Shown in pieces: positions 7,080 through 12,643 of a stretch of 12,643 nt of DNA; the stretch's first letter is position 1, and each line of letters starts with the position of its first letter. The position numbers and the translations under genes are program-made. The notes under the pieces are model-generated. The model saw only the letters and a list, made by a program, of their open reading frames with translations. It did not search any database and was not told where the DNA came from. The stretch comes from Kiritimatiellia bacterium (GTDB lineage Bacteria; Verrucomicrobiota; Kiritimatiellia; RFP12; UBA1067): positions 1 to 12,643 of the forward strand of contig JAKSOX010000036.1 in NCBI GenBank assembly GCA_024405335.1, given 5' to 3'.

Positions 7080-7549
7080 CAAAGCAGTTCAACATCGACC
7101 TTGTGCGTGGCATTGTACTCGTCAATCTCGTCCTGAAGAGAGTCCAGCTTGTTTTTCAGCTCCTCGACCTTTGCGAGCGCCTCCACCTGGCCGAGCACCA
7201 CGTCTCGGGGAACCTTCGTTTCCCTCGTTTCCCCGTCATCGTGGGCGACAACAGCCCGGAATTCGGAAGTGTCGAGCCGCTCGTAAAACGCAATCTGCCC
7301 ACGGACCAGCATCAGCTCAGCGAGCTGCCTTGCAATGCCAACGTTTGCCGAGTGCAAGGCGACCTTGATTCTCATCAGATTCTCCTCAAGGGCCTCCACC
7401 TTCTCGATGGAATCCTTCACCGAGATGGGCCTCCGGGTGCCAAGATCAACGGAGTTGTAGTTTGAGACCGCGCCACGAATCTCCGCAATCTTCGTGATGA
7501 TGCGCGACTTTTCCTTGAGTGCACGGGCAACGGTCATGTTCGTATTCAT
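7079..7549 (-). CDS. Coiled-coil protein, DIP1984/septicolysin-like family (tentative)
   Basis: 156 residues, almost entirely helical. Seen: an N-terminal helix (VARALKEKSRIITKIAEIR), a central helix pair (EKVEALEENLMRIKVALHSANV, then ARQLAELMLVRGQIAFYERL) and a C-terminal coiled coil (KVEELKNKLDSLQDEIDEYNATHKVDVELL). This order of helices, with the ending Q.EIDEYNAT, resembles the small DIP1984-like family often annotated as septicolysin; no biochemical role is established to my knowledge. Similar proteins occur in phages and mobile elements. The ATG at 7549 has AAGGAG 7 nt upstream. It is the first gene of a pair with the 130-residue protein. Its leader holds a 16-bp palindrome and a heptamer repeat array, so it may be specially regulated. 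Confidence 0.65.
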   Translation of the reverse strand: MNTNMTVARALKEKSRIITKIAEIRGAVSNYNSVDLGTRRPISVKDSIEKVEALEENLMRIKVALHSANVGIARQLAELMLVRGQIAFYERLDTSEFRAVVAHDDGETRETKVPRDVVLGQVEALAKVEELKNKLDSLQDEIDEYNATHKVDVELL

Positions 7550-7603
7550 CGTTTTTCTCCTTGTTTTGCTTTGAACTTGGCGTCGGGGACCGGCCCAGGG
7601 GAC

Positions 7604-7619
7604 TTCGGCAATTGCCGAA
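7604..7619. promoter_or_regulatory. Perfect 16-bp palindrome, candidate operator
   Basis: TTCGGCAATTGCCGAA is a perfect palindrome 55 nt upstream of the ATG at 7549. Perfect dyads of this size near a start are typical of dimeric repressor sites. The left half TTCGGCAAT recurs at 6601-6609, upstream of the ECF-like gene. No binding protein is known. Confidence 0.5.
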
Positions 7620-7627
7620 AATCCAAA

Positions 7628-7691
7628 CTTTGACCTTTTAACCTTGAACCTTGACGCTTCAGGCTTAAGGATTCACCCTTAATGCTTGAGC
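7628..7691. repeat. Degenerate 7-bp tandem repeat array
   Basis: Nine consecutive units of a loose CTTNANN heptamer: CTTTGAC, CTTTTAAC (8 nt), CTTGAAC, CTTGACG, CTTCAGG, CTTAAGG, ATTCACC, CTTAATG, CTTGAGC. Phase is kept although the individual units differ. The array is AT-rich compared with its flanks and lies between the helicase gene and the coiled-coil gene. Confidence 0.75.
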
Positions 7692-7823
7692 TGCGTCGGT
7701 GTTTTTAAGCGTCGCCCCACCGCTGAGACGAGCCGAGCCGCCGTTTCCTGCCGAGCTCCCTTTCGGGAGGCGCAGGGCGTGCCACCTGCAACCGCCACCG
7801 TCACCCAAGCCGATCCCCGACAC
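7692..7823. other. Non-coding spacer with two short hairpins downstream of the helicase
   Basis: No credible gene. Two neighbouring hairpins can be drawn: CTCCC/GGGAG at 7756-7769, which on the minus strand closes a GAAA tetraloop, and GCAGG/CCTGC at 7772-7789. Neither is followed by a T-run, so they are weak as terminators of the helicase message. The stretch adjoins the heptamer array and may belong with it as one dispersed repeat or structured RNA; this is inference. Confidence 0.35.
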
Positions 7824-8888
7824 CTATAAAACGCCTCCTCTGCGCGAATTCTTACGGCCTCGCGCAGATTTTTTTCTCTCGCGCAGCCGCAGGAGCTCAA
7901 GACTCCGTTTGAGCGTGTCTTCGATCTCCTTTGTCCCGTCCTGCAAAGCGAGCCACCGGCCGTTCATCAACCGGAACCCGCGTTGCGCAGGCGTGACGCG
8001 CTCGAAGAGATAATCGGTGTTGCCGCTTTGGACGATGTTGCAATGCGTCTTGCCGGGCGCAAGCCGCAGTCCGCGTCCGCACATCTGAATCGACGGCAGC
8101 CGACTCGCGTCTCGGGCGAAGATCGACATGACGTCCGGCTGGTCAAACCCCTCCGTCAGCATCAGCACGTTGGCCACAACCGGCACGCGCCCGGAGGCAA
8201 ACAGTTCGATCTGCCGGTCTTTGTCGCTCTCCCCCGTCACCACCTCGCACGCGACCCCCGCTTTCGCCAGTCGACTCTGGAAATCGACGCACTCCGCGAC
8301 CGTGCGGAAGAACGCCAGCGTCTTGCCCCAACGCGCCGGATCGTTCAGATAGCATTCCGCCGCGATCTGCGGCCCATAGCTCGGCAGGAGATGCGAATGG
8401 AACGGGCTCAAATACCCTTCCCGTACCAGCCGGTCGATGGAACACGTCGTGACCGTCTCCTGAAACGAGAGCTTCATCCGATCCGTCCGGAGCGGCGTGG
8501 CGGAAAGCCCCAGCACGAACGGACACCTCATCTTCTCGTAGAGGAGCACGCACGACTGCGTGGCCTCGTGGTGCGCCTCGTCCAACACGACGAAGTCCGC
8601 CTCCGGCGGCGTTCGCTCAAAGAGCGAAACGGGCCGGATGCCGTCCTGGTGAAGCTCGCGGTTCGTTTCCATGACCTGCCGGAGCAGATGGCGGCGCGGC
8701 GCGACCCAGTTGACGCGAAGCGACCGTCCCCACCGATTCTGAAGCCGGTGGATGGCCTCCAGCGCCATGTAGGTCTTCCCCGACCCGACCGGGGATTCCA
8801 GCATGACGGACGACACCCCCTTCTCGGCGAACCCCGCGACGCAGGACGCAATCGCCTCTTCCTGATACGCCCGACGCTGCCACGTCAT
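7824..8888 (-). CDS. Compact SF2 DEAH-box helicase
   Basis: A 354-residue superfamily 2 helicase or translocase of the SSL2/RecQ-like two-domain kind. Seen: Q-motif-like start (WQRRAYQEEAIAS), Walker A SPVGSGKT (32-39), motif II DEAH (103-106), motif III SAT (129-131), motif V LTEGFDQPDV (244-253) and motif VI QMCGRGLRLAPGK (268-280). Both RecA-like domains are complete, but there is no nuclease, zinc or other accessory domain; the end is a basic tail (KRSLELLRLRERKKSARGRKNSRRGG). Such minimal helicases are common in phages and plasmids. The ATG at 8888 overlaps the stop of the DUF932-like gene (ATGA), so the two are translationally coupled. The nucleic-acid substrate cannot be read from sequence. 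Confidence 0.92.
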   Translation of the reverse strand: MTWQRRAYQEEAIASCVAGFAEKGVSSVMLESPVGSGKTYMALEAIHRLQNRWGRSLRVNWVAPRRHLLRQVMETNRELHQDGIRPVSLFERTPPEADFVVLDEAHHEATQSCVLLYEKMRCPFVLGLSATPLRTDRMKLSFQETVTTCSIDRLVREGYLSPFHSHLLPSYGPQIAAECYLNDPARWGKTLAFFRTVAECVDFQSRLAKAGVACEVVTGESDKDRQIELFASGRVPVVANVLMLTEGFDQPDVMSIFARDASRLPSIQMCGRGLRLAPGKTHCNIVQSGNTDYLFERVTPAQRGFRLMNGRWLALQDGTKEIEDTLKRSLELLRLRERKKSARGRKNSRRGGVL

Positions 8889-10063
8889 CTGCGCGCCCCC
8901 TCTCCGAAGTCGATTCCGCTCAAATAGAACCCGCGCGCGGGCTGCGCATTCGGATACATCTCCTCGAGGTCGTAGCCCTTGGCGAAAAATTCCCCCGTCA
9001 GCGCATCCACCGCCCGGGGATTTTTGATGAGATCGGCATGGTGCGTGCCGAGTTCGGAGGCGAAATTCATCAGATCCGCGACCGAACAGCCGACCGGGAG
9101 AAGCCCCCGGCGGCGCTCGCCAATGGACGCCAGATCCGTCACGCCATACCTCACGCACGGGTTGTCCGCCACCGCCTCCAGACGTTCGCAGAGCAGCATC
9201 TGGTGCCGCGCATCCCGCACCTGCCGCTTGACAAACGACATCACGCGGAACACCTCGTCGACGGACGCCTTCGTCCCGTTCGCGGCAAGAAGCCGTTCGT
9301 GCAGAGCCTCGATGCCGCGGGGATTGTTGAACGAACGCAGCAGCCGGCGGAAATGTTCGCCGCTGTTGTCCTTGATCTCCATCTTCGTCCTGAAGAGCGG
9401 CGCCTCCGCAACCGCGCCGTTGGAGCAGACCTGCCGCAGCGTCGAAAGCGTCACGCAGGGCGTGCCCATGCCGTCCACGGGAACCTGCACGTTGATGTGG
9501 ACCGAATACCGGCTGTCGCCCTGGACGTCCCACGACTCGCCGAGCGCAAACGACCCCGTGATCACGCCGTCGTCATAGTCGAATTTCTGCAGCCGCGGAT
9601 CCTCGCGCATCACGATTTCCACGTTCCCGGCGGGCATCGGGACGCCTTTGTCCTCCACCAGCGCGAGCGCCTCGTTCTTCTCGTGGTCCAACGTGACGCG
9701 AAGCGGAAGATCGGCGGCGCGCTCCGCGGCGCGGCCGATGACTTCAACGGGCGTGAAGAGCTCGAAGATGCTGAAAGACACCTTCATGCGCTGCGCAAGT
9801 CCCTTCAGGAACCGCGCCGAGGGTTTGTATTCGGTTCCGCCCAGCTCGATGCCTTTGAACTTTCCGTTTTCCTCTACCACGGCGTCGGCCACCAGACGCG
9901 GCGTCAGGCTGACCGCCTCAAACCGCTCGGAAAACCCTCGGCGCGGCGTACCGGCCGTTCGTTCACGGCTCCGCCCCGCCCCCGTCCCGTGCAGTTCGTG
10001 CAACAGCCGCGTCACGGCGCCCCAGTCGCCTTCGCGCATCTTTTTCATCACCAATTCGTACAT
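8885..10063 (-). CDS. DUF932-like plasmid/phage protein
   Basis: 392 residues. The core matches the pattern of DUF932 (phage/plasmid-related) proteins: a strand-rich middle (GVITGSFALGESWDV, RYSVHINVQVPV), the hallmark-like CVTLSTLRQVCSNGAVAEA (203-221), then a helical C-terminus beginning FRRLLRSFNNPRGIEALHERL. The first 45 residues are basic and low in predicted structure. The function of DUF932 is not established; members are typically carried on mobile elements near recombination or helicase genes. The ATG at 10063 has AAGGAG 7 nt upstream. An upstream in-frame ATG at 10129 lies in the spacer without a good ribosome site and is rejected. The gene follows the RpoD-like gene by 93 nt and overlaps the helicase, suggesting a functional pair. 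Confidence 0.78.
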   Translation of the reverse strand: MYELVMKKMREGDWGAVTRLLHELHGTGAGRSRERTAGTPRRGFSERFEAVSLTPRLVADAVVEENGKFKGIELGGTEYKPSARFLKGLAQRMKVSFSIFELFTPVEVIGRAAERAADLPLRVTLDHEKNEALALVEDKGVPMPAGNVEIVMREDPRLQKFDYDDGVITGSFALGESWDVQGDSRYSVHINVQVPVDGMGTPCVTLSTLRQVCSNGAVAEAPLFRTKMEIKDNSGEHFRRLLRSFNNPRGIEALHERLLAANGTKASVDEVFRVMSFVKRQVRDARHQMLLCERLEAVADNPCVRYGVTDLASIGERRRGLLPVGCSVADLMNFASELGTHHADLIKNPRAVDALTGEFFAKGYDLEEMYPNAQPARGFYLSGIDFGEGARR

Positions 10064-10156
10064 GCGTCTCTCCTTGGACAACCAAACCGCCCGACTTCCA
10101 AAAGGAACGGCCGGGGCTGCTCGCCCCATTCATGAAACGGCAAGGGCGCGTCTTTC
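10064..10156. other. Spacer between RpoD-like and DUF932-like genes
   Basis: 93 nt. It holds a short GGGGC/GCCCC hairpin with a 5-nt loop at 10113-10127 and the AAGGAG of the downstream gene. I see no clear promoter, so read-through from the RpoD-like gene is likely, perhaps attenuated. Confidence 0.4.
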
Positions 10157-11836
10157 TTACGCGCACTTGACGAAATATTCGCGCAAGAGCCGCATTCGGC
10201 TCGGGTGGCGCAACTTGCGCAGCGCCTTGGCCTCGATCTGGCGAACGCGCTCCCGCGTCACGTTGAAAATGCGTCCGACTTCCTCGAGCGTCCGGCTGCG
10301 GCCGTCGCTGAGACCGAAGCGGTAATCGACGATTTTCCGTTCGCGCACGCTCAAGGAACTCAACGCCTTGTGGAGCTGCTCGCGCATGATGCGCCCATCC
10401 GCGGCTTCGCGAGGATTCATGCTTGCGACGTCGGGTATGAAGTCGCCGAACGTGGCGTCGTCGTCTCCGACCCGGGCCTGCAGGGAAATCGGGCGTTGCG
10501 ACATCTTCTTGACGGCGCGGATCGCCGCCGCGGAAAGGCCGCAAGCGCTTCCCAGTTCCGCATCGCTCGGCTCCCTCCCAAGTCGCTGAACCAGCTTCTT
10601 CTGCTCGCGCATGACGGAATTGATCTTCTCGACCATGTGAACGGGGATGCGGATCGTACGCGCCTGGTCGGCGATCGCCCGCGTTGCCGCCTGCCGGATC
10701 CACCACGTCGCATACGTCGAAAACCTGTATCCGCGCTTGTACTCGAACTTCTCAACCGCCTTCATGAGACCCGTGTTCCCCTCTTGGATGAGGTCGAGGA
10801 ATCCAAGCCCCTGATTCACGTACTTCTTGACGATGGACACCACGAGCCGCAAATTGCCCTCGACGACCTGCGTACGTGCGGCCTGGACGTCCTTCATCGC
10901 CATGCGGAGATTCTCGAACTCCTCGACGATCCGGGAACCGTTGCAGGCAAACACGGCCTCGTATTTCGACATCTCGGCGCGCACCCGCGCCTCCTCGCGA
11001 TCGCGCTTCTTCGAAACGCGCCCGGCCGTCAGCGCGGCCAACTCCTCGACCAACTTCCGGTAGGGACGGTAGATTCGCTCCTCCGCCTCGGAGCAAAGCC
11101 GCTCCACGGCCTGCTGGCCGAACCGGAGCTCGGCAAAACACCTGTCCATCTGACGGGGATTCGTTATGCGGGAAAGCTTTTTGCGCAGGGCCGGAATCCG
11201 CGCCATGTAGGCGTCGCGATCCCCGTCAAAACCTTCGGAAACGACGCTGTCGAAACGGACGCGCTGCCCCTCCAGCGCTTCCAGGGCTCTCTCGTACATC
11301 TTCGGGGCGAAGGCAAAACGGTTGAAGATCGTTCTGCACGCCTCCTCGTTCCTTTCGATCTCCTGGAAGAGCTGCACCTCCTTCTCGGGCGATATCAAAT
11401 CGACGCCGCCCATTTGACACATGTAAAGACGAATCGGATCGTCCGCACGATCGGGTTCCCGTTTCGCCCGTCCGTCCTTCTCGGCCACCCAGGCGGGCAC
11501 CTCCTCTTCGCGAATGACGTGCACGCCCAACAGCTCCAGCATCTTGAGCGAACGTTCCGTCTCGACGCCGTCCACCAAGCTCTGGGGCAGCATTTGATTG
11601 ACCTCGTCATACGTCACGTACCCGCCATTCGCATCGCTTCGGCGCCGGATATCCCCTATCGCAACCCGCAGGTCGTCCTCCCGCAGCGCAGAATACTCCT
11701 CCGCCGCCGGAAGCGCGATTTCATCCACGGAGGAAGTGTCGTCTCCAAACTGCTCGACATCGGAAACGACGTCCTCTCCGGGGTCGAACGACTCCGTCTC
11801 GGCATTCATTTTCTTGCCATCGGTCTTCTTGTCCAT
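10157..11836 (-). CDS. RpoD-like group 1/2 sigma-70 factor, probably an accessory copy
   Basis: 559 residues with every region of a primary sigma factor. Region 1.1 at about 51-112 (YVTYDEVNQMLPQSLVDGVETERSLKMLELLG), region 1.2 at 131-163 (DPIRLYMCQMGGVDLISPEKEVQLFQEIE), a helical non-conserved region at about 164-310, region 2 at 311-400 (NLRLVVSIVKKY, FLDLIQEGNTGLMKAVEKFEY, STYATWWIRQAATRAIADQA), region 3 at 401-480 and region 4 at 487-556 (TLEEVGRIFNVTRERVRQIEAKALRKLRHPSR). It should recognise -10/-35 promoters like the one at 6508-6535. Small departures from the usual core (VEGNLRLVVSIV, RQAATR) and its DUF932/helicase neighbours, instead of dnaG or other housekeeping genes, suggest an additional copy rather than the main rpoD; that is inference. 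The ATG at 11836 follows GGAGGTGAT, 12 nt after the preceding stop. Confidence 0.93.
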   Translation of the reverse strand: MDKKTDGKKMNAETESFDPGEDVVSDVEQFGDDTSSVDEIALPAAEEYSALREDDLRVAIGDIRRRSDANGGYVTYDEVNQMLPQSLVDGVETERSLKMLELLGVHVIREEEVPAWVAEKDGRAKREPDRADDPIRLYMCQMGGVDLISPEKEVQLFQEIERNEEACRTIFNRFAFAPKMYERALEALEGQRVRFDSVVSEGFDGDRDAYMARIPALRKKLSRITNPRQMDRCFAELRFGQQAVERLCSEAEERIYRPYRKLVEELAALTAGRVSKKRDREEARVRAEMSKYEAVFACNGSRIVEEFENLRMAMKDVQAARTQVVEGNLRLVVSIVKKYVNQGLGFLDLIQEGNTGLMKAVEKFEYKRGYRFSTYATWWIRQAATRAIADQARTIRIPVHMVEKINSVMREQKKLVQRLGREPSDAELGSACGLSAAAIRAVKKMSQRPISLQARVGDDDATFGDFIPDVASMNPREAADGRIMREQLHKALSSLSVRERKIVDYRFGLSDGRSRTLEEVGRIFNVTRERVRQIEAKALRKLRHPSRMRLLREYFVKCA

Positions 11837-11838
11837 CC

Positions 11839-11847
11839 ATCACCTCC
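11839..11847 (-). promoter_or_regulatory. Long Shine-Dalgarno of the RpoD-like gene
   Basis: GGAGGTGAT, a 9-nt match to the anti-Shine-Dalgarno tail, with 6 nt from GGAGG to the ATG at 11836. It contains an out-of-frame ATG at 11840. It supports the start chosen over the in-frame ATG nine codons further in. Confidence 0.75.
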
Positions 11848-11848
11848 A

Positions 11849-12127
11849 TCACGCGGCATCCGCCACCACCGCCTTGCAGCGCTCCGCAATAAGCGCGACA
11901 ACGTCTTCCTTGTAGTCCGGGAAGGACACCTTCTTTCCACGCGCCACCCGCGCCACCACCGCATTGCAGTAGCTGGCGAGCCCCTTCTCTGCCGTCTCCC
12001 GGCTGAATCCAAGGCGCATCAGATCGGAGATGTAGCCGTCCTTGTGCCACCAGAACTGCTCCCCGATGAAAACGGCCTCGTAGTCCGAGCAGTCAATCAT
12101 ACCCTGGATCGCCTTGTCGATGTTCAT
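11849..12127 (-). CDS. Small protein of unknown function upstream of the RpoD-like gene
   Basis: 92 residues, not recognised. Seen: no signal or membrane helix; a mixed, mostly helical sequence (MNIDKAIQGMIDCSDYEAVFIG, then EQFWWHKDGYISDLMRLGFSRETAEKGLASYCNAVVARVARG) with a tryptophan pair and an alanine/valine-rich end. The ATG at 12127 has AAAGGA 7 nt upstream and is preferred to the longer open frame reaching 12244, whose extra part is arginine-rich and lacks a ribosome site. Only 12 nt separate it from the RpoD-like gene, so they are cotranscribed. A role linked to that sigma factor, for example as a partner or inhibitor, is possible but nothing in the sequence proves it. Confidence 0.7.
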   Translation of the reverse strand: MNIDKAIQGMIDCSDYEAVFIGEQFWWHKDGYISDLMRLGFSRETAEKGLASYCNAVVARVARGKKVSFPDYKEDVVALIAERCKAVVADAA

Positions 12128-12157
12128 GTGTTTTCCTTTCCTGTTGATGAATCCACT

Positions 12158-12163
12158 CTTATA
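12158..12163 (-). promoter_or_regulatory. Weak candidate -10 box of the accessory operon
   Basis: TATAAG on the minus strand 30 nt before the ATG at 12127, inside an AT-richer patch. No TTGACA-like -35 lies at the right distance. This is the best candidate seen for starting the operon that ends with the helicase. Confidence 0.3.
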
Positions 12164-12281
12164 ACGGTTCCGTCGACGAGTTCTTACGCCTGCGCGGCGC
12201 CATGCGCTCATCGCTCCACGTGTACGCAATAGTAGAACTCGCAAAACCCATCAATCTTACGCGCACATCTGAAACAATTTC

Positions 12282-12307
12282 AAAAAACCGCCCTTTGAAG
12301 CGGGCGG
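12282..12307 (-). terminator. Intrinsic terminator reading leftwards
   Basis: On the minus strand CCGCCC, an 8-nt loop, GGGCGG and then TTTTTT make a classical rho-independent terminator. It would stop transcription entering from the right before the accessory operon begins. No gene ending just to its right is visible within the window. Confidence 0.75.
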
Positions 12308-12400
12308 CGGTTCTGAGCCGAAGCGTACGGTTGGTCCGTCGTCCGCGTGGCCACGATGAGCATGAAGCTCAAGGCGAAATCGCACGGGGACGAGTGATTG

Positions 12401-12444
12401 GCGGGGGCGGTCCCCCGCTCCCCCCGATCACGAAAACGGGGAGC
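12401..12444. repeat. Two overlapping GC-rich hairpins
   Basis: GCGGGGG/CCCCCGC with a 4-nt loop (12401-12418) and GCTCCCC/GGGGAGC with a 14-nt loop (12417-12444) share two bases, so only one can be fully formed at a time. They lie in the gene-free right edge; function unknown. Confidence 0.5.
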
Positions 12445-12471
12445 GGCGGGGCGCGGCGAGCCGTGATGAAA

Positions 12472-12643
12472 ATCCACGAAAGCGCTTCGCCCGCGCCTTT
12501 TCGGGGTCTGTCCACAATCGGGCAGGGGGATGACGGCGGGGATGAACGGCGCGAAGCGCTTCGCCCGCGCCTTTTCGGGGTCTTGTCTAATCGGGCAGGG
12601 GGATGACGGCGGGGATGAATGGCGCGAAGCGCTTTTCGTGGAT
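12472..12643. repeat. REP/BIME-like tandem and inverted repeat at the right edge
   Basis: A 74-bp unit (12480-12553) is followed by a near-identical 73-bp unit (12554-12626) and the start of a third. Each begins at the palindromic core AAGCGCTT; at 12551-12564 this extends to the perfect palindrome GCGAAGCGCTTCGC. The outermost arms, 12472-12490 and 12624-12643, are inverted copies with one base of difference in length. The mix of tandem and inverted units resembles REP/BIME elements or transposon ends. The repeat may continue beyond the window. Confidence 0.7.

Larger units (their letters stand above)
12128..12643. other. Gene-free right edge
   Basis: 516 nt with no open frame that has both a plausible start site and protein-like composition. 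It holds the weak -10 box, the leftward terminator, the GC hairpins and the repeat element listed separately. The remaining parts, about 12165-12281 and 12308-12400, show nothing I can interpret. Confidence 0.6.

Noticed and set aside
7628..7691. CRISPR array
   Set aside because: Units are 7 bp with no spacers and no cas genes are present.
7679..7900. 73-codon minus-strand open frame over the helicase end
   Set aside because: No ribosome site, arginine-rich, overlaps the helicase C-terminus in another frame.
7824..9533. A 569-codon protein ending in the helicase
   Set aside because: The extra N-terminal part is the DUF932-like gene read in another frame; the ATG at 8888 with ATGA coupling is the real start.
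10113..10127. Intrinsic terminator after the RpoD-like gene
   Set aside because: The stem is only 5 bp and no T-run follows on the minus strand.
10205..12232. Plus-strand open frame of 675 codons opposite the RpoD-like gene
   Set aside because: No recognisable domain, and the opposite strand encodes a complete sigma factor; its length reflects scarcity of stops in GC-rich DNA.
10155..12266. 12-nt direct repeat TCTTACGCGCAC at 10155 and 12255 flanking the RpoD-like and small genes, as a possible insertion duplication
   Set aside because: A few 12-mers are expected to recur by chance in 12.6 kb; the copy at 10155 includes the stop codon of the sigma gene and no transposase is enclosed.
12202..12606. 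134-codon plus-strand open frame in the right edge
   Set aside because: Runs through repeats and hairpins, low-complexity composition, no ribosome site or domain.

Overview
All genes I can support lie on the minus strand, so the window reads right to left. High GC, an argininosuccinate lyase whose N-terminus looks like the Bacteroidetes-type branch, an ExbB/ExbD pair, and a seven-haem membrane cytochrome opening with a CxxCH segment of the kind I associate with Planctomycetes/Lentisphaerae/Kiritimatiellae relatives suggest an anaerobic PVC-group bacterium. That placement is an inference from protein style; there is no rRNA gene to settle it.

Left half (1-5647): a tightly packed, GC-rich chromosomal cluster. 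In transcription order it holds a secreted protein of unknown function (5647-4526), argH (4563-3217), exbB (3217-2585), exbD (2584-2165), a seven-haem cytochrome c with five C-terminal membrane segments (2168-321), and the start of an amino-acid-binding lipoprotein (317 to beyond position 1). Neighbouring genes overlap or almost touch, so they are probably cotranscribed. A TATAAT box sits 8 nt before the first GTG. The products mix arginine synthesis, envelope energy coupling, periplasmic electron transfer and amino acid uptake.

Middle (5648-7823): a visibly AT-richer island. It carries a small ECF-like sigma factor (6473-5850) behind a near-consensus TTGACA-16-TATAAT promoter, an unknown 130-residue protein (7067-6675) with a 13-nt match to the 16S rRNA tail in its ribosome binding site, and a coiled-coil protein resembling the DIP1984/septicolysin-like family (7549-7079). 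Upstream of the last gene are a perfect 16-bp palindrome and nine degenerate 7-bp repeat units.

Right half (7824-12127): an accessory transcription unit. It encodes an unknown 92-residue protein, a full-length RpoD-like sigma factor with regions 1.1 to 4, a DUF932-like protein, and a compact 354-residue SF2 DEAH helicase coupled to it by an ATGA overlap. DUF932 proteins and small SF2 helicases are typical plasmid/phage cargo, so 5850-12127 is best read as a mobile or formerly mobile block carrying two sigma factors of its own. No integrase, transposase or replication gene is visible.

Right edge (12128-12643): no gene. It holds an intrinsic terminator facing left, GC-rich hairpins, and a 73/74-bp tandem repeat bracketed by inverted arms, which may be a REP/BIME-like element continuing past the window.
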